Positions 5,558 through 12,676 of a stretch of DNA of 18,869 nt are shown here, in pieces. The first letter of the stretch is position 1, and each line of letters opens with the position of its first letter. The notes beneath the pieces were generated by a model. It ran no database searches. It worked only from the letters and a program-made list of their open reading frames with translations, and was not told the origin of the DNA. The translations under genes were made by a program, and so were the position numbers. Location: NCBI GenBank assembly GCA_016291915.1, contig JAEEZP010000209.1, forward strand, positions 1 through 18,869, written 5' to 3'. The DNA is from Prevotella sp. (GTDB taxonomy: Bacteria; Bacteroidota; Bacteroidia; Bacteroidales; Bacteroidaceae).

Positions 5558-8500
5558 ATGCAAAACAAAGGTATCGTAATTTGTACAGCCGTCCTTCTGA
5601 CGCTTGCAAGTATCTTCTACCTGTCGTTCTCAGTAGCTACCAACTACTATGACAAACAGGCATCAAAGATTGCAGACCCTATTGCTCAGCAGGATTACAA
5701 AGATTCTGTGAAGTATCTGGGTGTTTACTCTTATCAGAAGTGTTTGGAGACACAGATTGGTCTCGGACTTGATCTGAAGGGCGGTATGAACGTTATCCTC
5801 GAAATCTCTGTTCCCGATGTTGTTGACGTATTGGCAGATCATAAGACTGATGCTGCTTATGTCAAATCAATGAGTGAGGCAAAGAAAGAAGAGGAGACTA
5901 GTCAGAGTGATTTCATTTCGTTGTTCATCAATGCTTATCACAGAAATGCGCCGGGTCATCGTCTGGCAGAGATCTTCGCTACACAGCAGCTCAAGGGTAA
6001 GGTTTCTACCCAGAGTTCAGACCAGGAGGTAGAGAAAGCTTTGCGTGCAGAGGTACAGGCCGCCATCGACAACTCATTCAACGTAGTACGTAACCGTATT
6101 GACAAGTTCGGTGTTGTTCAGCCGAATATCCAGAAGCTGGAGGGTCAGGATGGCCGTATCATGGTGGAGATGCCGGGTGTACGTGAGCCGGAGCGTGTTC
6201 GTAAACTGTTGCAGGGTTCTGCTAACCTCGAGTTCTGGGAGACTTACAACAGCCAGGAGGTTACTCCGTATCTGAGTCAGCTCGACCAGCGTCTGGCCGG
6301 TCTTACCGGTGACGAGGCTACTGACACAGCTGCTGTTGAGAAGGCTAAGGAAGAGGCTACCGCTGAGGTGAAAAAAGACTCTACTACAGAGGCAAAGCCG
6401 AAGTTCGAGATTAAGAAAGAAGGTCAGGACGCAGCTGCTACAGCTGCTGCCAGCAAGGCCACAGAGGCACAGTTGGAGAAGATGAAGAAGCAGCACCCGT
6501 TGCTCGCTATCCTGCAGTTGGCTCCTCAGGGCTCACTGAGCGTTGTGGGTTATGCTAATGTTCGCGATACCGCTGAGATCAACAAGTGCATCTATGGTGA
6601 GGCTGCCAAGCAGATCCTCCCGTCAGACCTGAAGCTTCTCTGGGGTGCTAAGCCTGCTTCAGAGACCAACAAGAATGTGTTTGAGCTCTATGCACTGAAG
6701 GTGACTGGTACTAACGGTCGTGCTCCGCTGGAGGGTGACGTGATTACCGATGCCAAGGATGAGTTCGAGCAGTTGAGTGGTCGTCCAAGCGTCAGCATGC
6801 AGATGAACAGTGACGGTGCCCGTCGTTGGGCTGCCTTGACAAAGGCTAACGTCGGCAAGGCTGTTGCCATCGTGCTCGACGGCGTCGTTTACTCTGCTCC
6901 ACGTGTCAATCAGGAGATCTCTGGTGGTAACTCACAGATTACCGGTAACTTCACTATTGAGGATACCAAGGACTTGGCTAACACCTTGAAGTCTGGACGT
7001 ATGCCGGCTCCTGCACGTATCGTACAGGAAGAGGTGGTTGGTCCGAGCCTCGGTGCTCAGTCTATCCGTCAGGGTATCTGGTCGTTCGTTATCGCATTCG
7101 TTCTGTTGATGATCTACATGGTGCTCATGTACGGTTTCATCCCCGGTATGATGGCTAACGCAGCCCTGATCATCAACCTGTTCTTCACCCTCGGAATCCT
7201 GACGTCCTTCCAGGCGGCGTTGACGATGAGCGGTCTTGCCGGTATCGTGCTTACCTTAGGTACTGCTGTGGATGCCAACGTGCTTATCTACGAGCGTATC
7301 AAGGAGGAGATGCGTGGCGGAAAGAATATCAAGCAGGCGTTGAAGGCTGGTTACAGCAATGCATTCTCAGCAATCTTCGACTCTAACTTGACGAGTATCA
7401 TCACCGGTTTCATCCTGCTCTATTTCGGTACAGGTCCTGTCAAGGGATTCGCTACCACATGGATCATCGGTATCTTCTGTTCATTCTTCACAGCCGTGTT
7501 CCTCACACGTTTGGTTTACGAGAATCGCTTCAAGCATGACAAGTGGCTCAACCTGAAGTTCTATACCAATATCTCTAAGAACCTCATGCAGGATATGCAT
7601 ATCCCGTTCATGAGCTTCTACAAGAAGACTCGTATCGTGGTAGGTGCAGCTATTGTGATCTTCTGCATCAGCTTCGCAGTACGTGGATTGAGCCGTTCTA
7701 TCGACTTCACCGGTGGACGTAACTACGTGGTGACCTTCGATAAGGCTGTTCAGCCAGAGGAGATCCGCGGTATCATCGCTGAGGCTTTCGCAGGCAGCAA
7801 TACCAGTGCTATCGCCCTCGGTACAGACAATAAGACGATCCGTATCTCTACGAACTATAAGATTGAGAGTAATGATCCTACCACCGACGACCAGGCTGAG
7901 AACATCCTCTACAAGGCATTGAAGAAAGCCAACCTGGTATCACAGGCTGATGTAGAGTCATTCAAGAACCCGGATATCCGCGAGGGTGGTTCTCTCATCT
8001 CTTCTACAAAGGTGGGTCCTTCCATCGCTAAGAACATCACTTATGGAGCTATCATCAGTGTGCTCATCGCCTTGGTGGCTATCTTTTTGTATATCCTGTT
8101 CCGCTTCCGCAACGTGGCCTTCTCAGTAGGTTCTATCGTGGCTTTGGCTTGCGATACCATCATCGTGCTGGGTATCTACTCACTCTGCTGGGGATGGATG
8201 CCGTTCTCACTCGAGATCGACCAGACGTTTATCGGAGCTATCCTGACTGTGATCGGTTATTCTATCAACGATAAGGTGGTGGTGTTCGACCGTATCCGTG
8301 AGAACCTGAAACTGCATCCGAAGCAGGATAAGCAGACACTCTTCAACGAGAGTATCAACCAGACATTGGCACGTACCATCAACACCTCTCTGTCAACATT
8401 GATCGTGTTGCTGTGTATCTTCATCCTCGCAGGTGCAAGTATCCGCAGTTTCGCCTTCGCTATGATCCTCGGTGTTGTCTTCGGTACTCTGTCATCTATC

Positions 8501-8575
8501 TTCATTGCTTCTCCTGTCGCTTACCTCGTGATGGGACGCAGAATCAAGGAAGATACAGCTGTTGAGAAGAAATAA
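5558..8575 (+). CDS. secDF: Protein translocase subunit SecDF (fused SecD-SecF)
   Basis: 1005 aa inner-membrane protein that uses the proton gradient to pull secreted proteins from the SecYEG channel. SecD half: TM1 at about 5-26, LGLDLKGG (69-76), periplasmic P1 head, then five helices from about 505 to 655 with GTAVDANVLI (568-577) including Asp572, equivalent to E. coli SecD Asp519. SecF half: TM at about 691-709, DFTGG (716-720), then five helices from about 827 to 992 with YSINDKVVVFDRIREN (901-916) including Asp905, equivalent to SecF Asp213. A fused SecDF is usual in Bacteroidetes. Residues about 245-312 are a low-complexity insert rich in Ala, Lys, Glu and Thr inside P1. It has its own promoter; no uninterrupted T-run terminator follows. 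Confidence 0.97.
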   Translation: MQNKGIVICTAVLLTLASIFYLSFSVATNYYDKQASKIADPIAQQDYKDSVKYLGVYSYQKCLETQIGLGLDLKGGMNVILEISVPDVVDVLADHKTDAAYVKSMSEAKKEEETSQSDFISLFINAYHRNAPGHRLAEIFATQQLKGKVSTQSSDQEVEKALRAEVQAAIDNSFNVVRNRIDKFGVVQPNIQKLEGQDGRIMVEMPGVREPERVRKLLQGSANLEFWETYNSQEVTPYLSQLDQRLAGLTGDEATDTAAVEKAKEEATAEVKKDSTTEAKPKFEIKKEGQDAAATAAASKATEAQLEKMKKQHPLLAILQLAPQGSLSVVGYANVRDTAEINKCIYGEAAKQILPSDLKLLWGAKPASETNKNVFELYALKVTGTNGRAPLEGDVITDAKDEFEQLSGRPSVSMQMNSDGARRWAALTKANVGKAVAIVLDGVVYSAPRVNQEISGGNSQITGNFTIEDTKDLANTLKSGRMPAPARIVQEEVVGPSLGAQSIRQGIWSFVIAFVLLMIYMVLMYGFIPGMMANAALIINLFFTLGILTSFQAALTMSGLAGIVLTLGTAVDANVLIYERIKEEMRGGKNIKQALKAGYSNAFSAIFDSNLTSIITGFILLYFGTGPVKGFATTWIIGIFCSFFTAVFLTRLVYENRFKHDKWLNLKFYTNISKNLMQDMHIPFMSFYKKTRIVVGAAIVIFCISFAVRGLSRSIDFTGGRNYVVTFDKAVQPEEIRGIIAEAFAGSNTSAIALGTDNKTIRISTNYKIESNDPTTDDQAENILYKALKKANLVSQADVESFKNPDIREGGSLISSTKVGPSIAKNITYGAIISVLIALVAIFLYILFRFRNVAFSVGSIVALACDTIIVLGIYSLCWGWMPFSLEIDQTFIGAILTVIGYSINDKVVVFDRIRENLKLHPKQDKQTLFNESINQTLARTINTSLSTLIVLLCIFILAGASIRSFAFAMILGVVFGTLSSIFIASPVAYLVMGRRIKEDTAVEKK

Positions 8576-8597
8576 TCAATCTGCTTGACATGACTAA

Positions 8598-8675
8598 AGC
8601 GGGATTTGCTACCTTTATCGGAGCAGGTCCCGCTATTATATAATTAAGGTGTAAAGGTAGCGGTCGTTATCCCGC
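8598..8675 (+). other. Structured element after secDF: hairpin with pseudoknot or alternative pairing
   Basis: 8598-8610 pairs with 8622-8634 as a 13-bp stem with two G-T pairs around an 11-nt loop (8611-8621). Seven loop bases ACCTTTA (8611-8617) are complementary to TAAAGGT (8652-8658), which would make a pseudoknot. Alternatively GCTACCTTTA (8608-8617) pairs with TAAAGGTAGC (8652-8661), and GCGGGAT (8599-8605) with ATCCCGC (8669-8675), which excludes the local hairpin. There is no proper T run after either form. It lies in the 184-bp gap between secDF and the regulator at 8760, where I see no clear promoter. It may be an imperfect secDF terminator or a regulatory leader. Confidence 0.55.
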
Positions 8676-8759
8676 CCCTTTCCTTACAGGACAAAAATTA
8701 AATCAAACTATTGTATTTACCTATTAGAATCATAACCTATCAACTAGAAAACAAACAAT

Positions 8760-10457
8760 ATGCTTGGGACTATCGTAAAAAAGATGGGAAACGACTTTGG
8801 CTTATTACTATGTAGTTATTCTCATACTACGCTTATATCTACTAAACTATTTGTAGTGGTTTTGTCATTGTTGTTTATATGTGGATGCACGAATAATGGT
8901 GAACGGGAACACATGAGGTCTTTGCTGCAGCAAGCACAGAAACAGAATCAGGATTATATCCCTTTTACCTCCGACAGCATAGGGAAGGTATTGGTGAAGT
9001 ATTACGAACATCATGGCAGCAGCAATGACAAAATGCTCGCCCACTATCTTTTAGGATCTATGTACCGTGACATGAAAGAGGCTCCCATGGCGTTGCAATG
9101 TTTTCAGGATGCCCTTGAAATGGCGGACACCACAAGCAGCGACTGCGACTATGGGTTATTGTGCAGAATAAACGGTCAGATAGCCGCACTTCTTCATAAA
9201 GAATACTTACCTGAGCAAGCACTCTGTTACAATGAGCAGGCCTGTCATTTTGCGGAACTGGACAACGATACCATTACCGCACTGATATTCCGAGAAAAGA
9301 TTGGGCGTAATTACGTTTTGCTTCACCAGAATGAAAAAGCTATCAGCATTTTTGAGGACACAAGCCGCCGCCTCCTGGCAATGGGAAGAGAAGATAATGC
9401 CGCCATCACGATTGGTCTCCCTATCACTTTACTTATTGACAAAGGTGATTATGGCAAAGCCAAGCAATATATGGACATACATGAGACAAGTAGTCTCTTT
9501 GATGAAAACCATCGTATAGCCAGCGGTAAAGAAACGTTTTACGTTACCAAAGGGAGATATTATCTGGAAATCAACCAGCCTGACTCTGCGGAGTATTATT
9601 TCAGAACTGCCATTTCTGCGACGGATGAATTGAATGTACAATTGTATGCCCACGACAAAATGTTGCAATTATTTCATTATAAGAATAATACAGACTCTAT
9701 CGCCAAGTATGCTCAGCTCTGCTATGAACTGGATGACTCGATCTTTGCCGAAAATACAAGGGACATACTCAGCAACATGAATTCATTATATCAGTATGGC
9801 AGGAGTCAGAAACAAGCCATCAAGATGGAAAAGGAAGCAGGTAAAAACAAATTATTATTTATAATCTCCTTATTCGTTATCCTATTACTCTTGTTGCTGG
9901 CAATCATCTCTTGGGTTAGATATCGCGGGCATCAGAGAGTCCTTTTTGAGAAATATAAACAAGATAAAAACAACTTGCTTGCGACGCAAAACGAATTGCT
10001 GAGGCTTCAGGAGGAAAACTATGACAGTATTATCGATGAAAAAATAAAGTATATCGAGACTCTTAAAGAGCGCATTGTTAGGTTTGAAGAAACTCATGAC
10101 AATATCCACTTCTTGGATGTCAGGTTTGCGGAATCAGATATTTGTAAGAAACTCCATTCAATAGCACGGTATGGGCAGGAGTTGCCGTCAAAGAACGACT
10201 GGGAAAACCTGAAGAATCTTATTGATGCCGAGATTCCGTCTTTTTATGCGGTGGTGAATCATCATCAGAATTTAAAAGAGCAAGAGTATCAAATCTGCAT
10301 GCTGATAAGAACGAATTTCCAAAAGTCAGAGATCTGCAATTTGATGAATATGAGTTCCGCCAACTTGTCAATGCTCAGGAAGCGTTTACTCGTGAAAATT
10401 TTCGCCACAGAAGGCTCAGCCAAGGAGTTTGACGCAAAAGTATTGAACATCTTTTAA
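8760..10457 (+). CDS. Transmembrane TPR protein with C-terminal LuxR-like HTH (sensor-regulator)
   Basis: 565 aa from the first ATG; an in-frame ATG at 8784 (residue 9) is an alternative start. A hydrophobic segment at 29-43 ends ICGC, a plausible lipobox with Cys43, or else acts as a signal anchor. Residues about 45-350 are helical repeats of TPR character (for example AHYLLGSMYRDMKEAPMALQ, 94-113). A clear TM helix lies at 364-387, a charged coiled coil at about 395-445, and a helix-turn-helix at about 504-548 (LKEQEYQICMLI onward) resembling LuxR/GerE helices. This suggests extracytoplasmic sensing by TPRs and DNA binding inside the cell, a one-protein regulator design common in Bacteroidetes. 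No kinase or receiver domain is present. Target genes are unknown; the cassette at 10750-15050 is the nearest candidate. Confidence 0.82.
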   Translation: MLGTIVKKMGNDFGLLLCSYSHTTLISTKLFVVVLSLLFICGCTNNGEREHMRSLLQQAQKQNQDYIPFTSDSIGKVLVKYYEHHGSSNDKMLAHYLLGSMYRDMKEAPMALQCFQDALEMADTTSSDCDYGLLCRINGQIAALLHKEYLPEQALCYNEQACHFAELDNDTITALIFREKIGRNYVLLHQNEKAISIFEDTSRRLLAMGREDNAAITIGLPITLLIDKGDYGKAKQYMDIHETSSLFDENHRIASGKETFYVTKGRYYLEINQPDSAEYYFRTAISATDELNVQLYAHDKMLQLFHYKNNTDSIAKYAQLCYELDDSIFAENTRDILSNMNSLYQYGRSQKQAIKMEKEAGKNKLLFIISLFVILLLLLLAIISWVRYRGHQRVLFEKYKQDKNNLLATQNELLRLQEENYDSIIDEKIKYIETLKERIVRFEETHDNIHFLDVRFAESDICKKLHSIARYGQELPSKNDWENLKNLIDAEIPSFYAVVNHHQNLKEQEYQICMLIRTNFQKSEICNLMNMSSANLSMLRKRLLVKIFATEGSAKEFDAKVLNIF

Positions 10458-10520
10458 TATTACAATATCAGCAACTTACGCCCCTTGTTAAAAACCTGTT
10501 AATTATCTAAGCTCGAATTG

Positions 10521-10552
10521 TTTGTATTGTTTTGAGGCTTGCTTTACCTTTG
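10521..10552 (+). promoter_or_regulatory. Strong promoter upstream of the 10750 gene
   Basis: TTTG (10521-10524), a 20-nt spacer and TACCTTTG (10545-10552) match the consensus exactly. Transcription from here would give an AT-rich leader of about 190 nt. The remaining gene-free DNA in 10458-10749 shows no repeat or RNA gene that I recognise. Confidence 0.75.
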
Positions 10553-10749
10553 TATGCAAAAAAGACGACGATGAGAGGATTCTTAATAATTATAAATTAA
10601 ATATAATTCCCCAAACCTAAAAGGCGAATCAGAATAAATAAAGATTAAATTTGTAACAACAATATCCGACTAAAAAACATCTTAATGAGGTAAATATTGA
10701 CAGCATTAAAGCCCTTTTTAGAGGATTAGCTACAATTAAGGGTAGATAT

Positions 10750-11175
10750 ATGATGAACATTGAGAAACAATCAGATGATGCTGTTATTGTAAAACAGTAT
10801 AAAAGAGATAAGAAAAAAAGTAGAAGAATAGCTGGTATTAAATCTGAAAGTAATGGTTATGTAGAATTTAATACAGAATCTGTGAATAATGGTGGTTATA
10901 GTTTCTCTTGTGATTGCGAACTTTTTTGGTGGAGAGATAATGAAGGAAATGTAATTAATCCTTATTCTAAGGGTTCTATTACAAGAAAGTCTTATGATGG
11001 CTATTGGAGCGATGAAAGTTTCAGCGTTAATACTTCTAATCCAGATTGGATAGTATTTTATGGAAGTGTTTTTGTATATGCCATAGATTTTGGTATAGAA
11101 TATAGTAAAACGTTTACTTATACTGCTAATTATTTTCCCAGTGCAGCTAGTTTATCTTATGTATCATGGTTTTAA
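10750..11175 (+). CDS. Hypothetical AT-rich orphan protein
   Basis: 141 aa, not recognised. It has no signal peptide from this start. The N-terminal third is charged (KRDKKKSRR, 18-26). The rest is polar and aromatic with alternating patterns suggesting beta strands: GYSFSCDCELFWW (48-60), several Tyr and Trp, and a C-terminus SYVSWF. Base use differs from the neighbours: 33 of 120 bases at 10741-10860 are G or C. The frame stays open for 31 codons upstream, back to a TAA at 10654, with no ATG, so either the true start is unusual or the N-terminus has decayed. The lipoprotein gene follows 12 bp after the stop, so they are likely cotranscribed from 10521. It may have been acquired recently or be a remnant of a longer gene. 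Confidence 0.6.
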   Translation: MMNIEKQSDDAVIVKQYKRDKKKSRRIAGIKSESNGYVEFNTESVNNGGYSFSCDCELFWWRDNEGNVINPYSKGSITRKSYDGYWSDESFSVNTSNPDWIVFYGSVFVYAIDFGIEYSKTFTYTANYFPSAASLSYVSWF

Positions 11176-11187
11176 TACAATATAATT

Positions 11188-11943
11188 ATGAAACAACTGT
11201 TATTTATTGTCAGTCTTATAATACTGACATCGTGTGCCACCCAGAAGAATGCAGGTGATGTGATGAGTGACCGTCAGGTGCGCAAGATCATGGATGATGA
11301 GTTCGACAAATATGGCATTAACTTAGAACATCGTGCCACTACTGGTGATCGAAATATGAAATATACCTATGGGGACGAGGAGAAGATCCGTGAACAGACA
11401 AGAAACTATGTTCGTATCATCAAGCGTTCCAAGGATATCACGCCACTTGAAGAAAAAGATATCAAGCATATTTCCTCCTATAAGTACTGGGAGAACCGTG
11501 TGCAGAACCAAGAGAAGGGAAGAAGTCATTACAGATGGTCGGATAAGGAAAGCTTAAGTACTATTTTTTTGATTGACAATATCTACGATAAAAAGTACAC
11601 TACTTTCCAAATCCTAGATGTATATGTGGTAAATGACAAGAATATCAACGATAAGAAATTCGTTGAGAATATCAGGAATGTGAAATGGAAACTTCTCAGC
11701 GATGCCCCAGCAAAAGTCAAGTTCTCTTTCGACTTCACTTATAACGGTGCGGATTATTCATTAGATTGCAAATACTGGCGTGACTTCGACGAGAAGGAGT
11801 ATCTGAAGAGTCTTGACAAGGTATATCCGGGTGGTATTCCTGCCTCTTTCAAGACGTCAGAGCATCGGAAGAGGGTATCAACAGATCCCAATGGCATAAA
11901 ACAACAGTTTCCTGTGAGTTATGTAAAGGTGAAGAGGAAATAG
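11188..11943 (+). CDS. Putative lipoprotein of unknown function
   Basis: 251 aa. The N-terminal signal has the lipobox LTSC with Cys16 as the lipidation site, so the mature protein is membrane-anchored, probably in the outer membrane. The rest is hydrophilic and mixed in structure, with a charged helical part (about 24-110) and a strand-rich part (about 120-200) including VKFSFDFTYNGADYSLDCKYW (about 177-197). I recognise no domain. It follows the orphan gene by 12 bp in the same direction, with an A-rich start region, and is likely the second gene of that unit. A 7-bp inverted repeat overlaps its stop codon. Confidence 0.75.
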   Translation: MKQLLFIVSLIILTSCATQKNAGDVMSDRQVRKIMDDEFDKYGINLEHRATTGDRNMKYTYGDEEKIREQTRNYVRIIKRSKDITPLEEKDIKHISSYKYWENRVQNQEKGRSHYRWSDKESLSTIFLIDNIYDKKYTTFQILDVYVVNDKNINDKKFVENIRNVKWKLLSDAPAKVKFSFDFTYNGADYSLDCKYWRDFDEKEYLKSLDKVYPGGIPASFKTSEHRKRVSTDPNGIKQQFPVSYVKVKRK

Positions 11944-11975
11944 TCCTCTGTTTGGAGTATATTATAGGAGAGGAC
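11943..11975 (+). terminator. Weak terminator-like hairpin
   Basis: GTCCTCT (11943-11949) and AGAGGAC (11969-11975) form a 7-bp inverted repeat with a 19-nt loop right after the lipoprotein stop. No T run follows, so termination is uncertain; a new promoter lies about 40 bp downstream. Confidence 0.3.
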
Positions 11976-12015
11976 ATAAATAACGGATAATAATACATAA
12001 AATATCTCATCTTCT

Positions 12016-12046
12016 GTTGTAATTATTAAAAAAAAATTTATATTTG
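12016..12046 (+). promoter_or_regulatory. Promoter of the 12083-15050 unit
   Basis: GTTG (12016-12019), a 19-nt spacer and TATATTTG (12039-12046) fit the Bacteroidetes consensus, with only the first -33 base off. An A run precedes the -7 box. The leader is about 30 nt. Confidence 0.65.
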
Positions 12047-12082
12047 CAATCAATTAATGGTTAAACTAAATTATCAAATATC

Positions 12083-12676
12083 ATGAGAAAATATCTTTTC
12101 ATAGTTGCATTATCATGCTGTTTGCAGATAAATGCGCAATCGGTGGTTGACGAAAAAACGATGTTCAATATAGGCAGCCCATTATCATCCTATTGGACTA
12201 ATATCTCTAATTTGGCCTCTAACATATCAATGTGTAAGGGAACGGATGTGGAAATCCAGTCATTTAGGCTAATAGGTGAGGTGAAGTCTCTTAAAAAAGC
12301 TGTCAAGTTAGTCTGGTATAATATAAAACATGGTCCACACTATATGATTGGAACAAGAGTACAAACAGCACAAGACAATCAAGGTAATAAAGACATAATG
12401 CTTATGCTCGTCGAGTTGATTCCATTTAACGAAGAGCTGAGGAAGGTAGCAGAGGAACATGAATTGTTCTCTCCTAAAAGGGCAAAAGAAACTGTAATTA
12501 GATATGTGAAAGAAGGATATAAGGTTTTCTTGTTGGAATACTCCATTGATTCGATAAAATACAAGGAGTATGTCTTTTTAGACCCATACAACTATCAGGT
12601 TGTGCCATGTCATAGTTTTTGGGGGCCATCAGTAATGCTTGACCCAACCAAATATACTGAAACAAAATATGAATAG
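12083..12676 (+). CDS. Secreted protein of unknown function
   Basis: 197 aa. A signal peptide (1-18) ends LQINA-QS, so the product is exported. The mature part has helices around 40-80 and 112-150 and strands such as YKVFLLEYSI; I recognise no family. Codon use is AT-rich, with AGA, AGG and ATA frequent, more like the 10750 gene than like kdu or secDF. Its TAG overlaps the start of the next gene by 8 bp (12669-12676), so translation of the two is probably coupled, implying related roles at the cell envelope. It starts a new unit from the promoter at 12016. Confidence 0.75.
   Translation: MRKYLFIVALSCCLQINAQSVVDEKTMFNIGSPLSSYWTNISNLASNISMCKGTDVEIQSFRLIGEVKSLKKAVKLVWYNIKHGPHYMIGTRVQTAQDNQGNKDIMLMLVELIPFNEELRKVAEEHELFSPKRAKETVIRYVKEGYKVFLLEYSIDSIKYKEYVFLDPYNYQVVPCHSFWGPSVMLDPTKYTETKYE

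Noticed and set aside
10554..10599. Two tiny overlapping ORFs just after the promoter at 10521 (6 and 9 codons)
   Set aside because: The first begins at or before the expected transcript start and both are too short to distinguish from chance.
12639..12668. ATG at 12639 as start of the MG2/plug protein
   Set aside because: It lies within the preceding gene and would put ten polar residues before a clear signal peptide that starts at 12669.
10750..12676. Insertion sequence or prophage fragment
   Set aside because: The base composition is unusual, but I see no transposase, integrase, terminal inverted repeats or target-site duplication.
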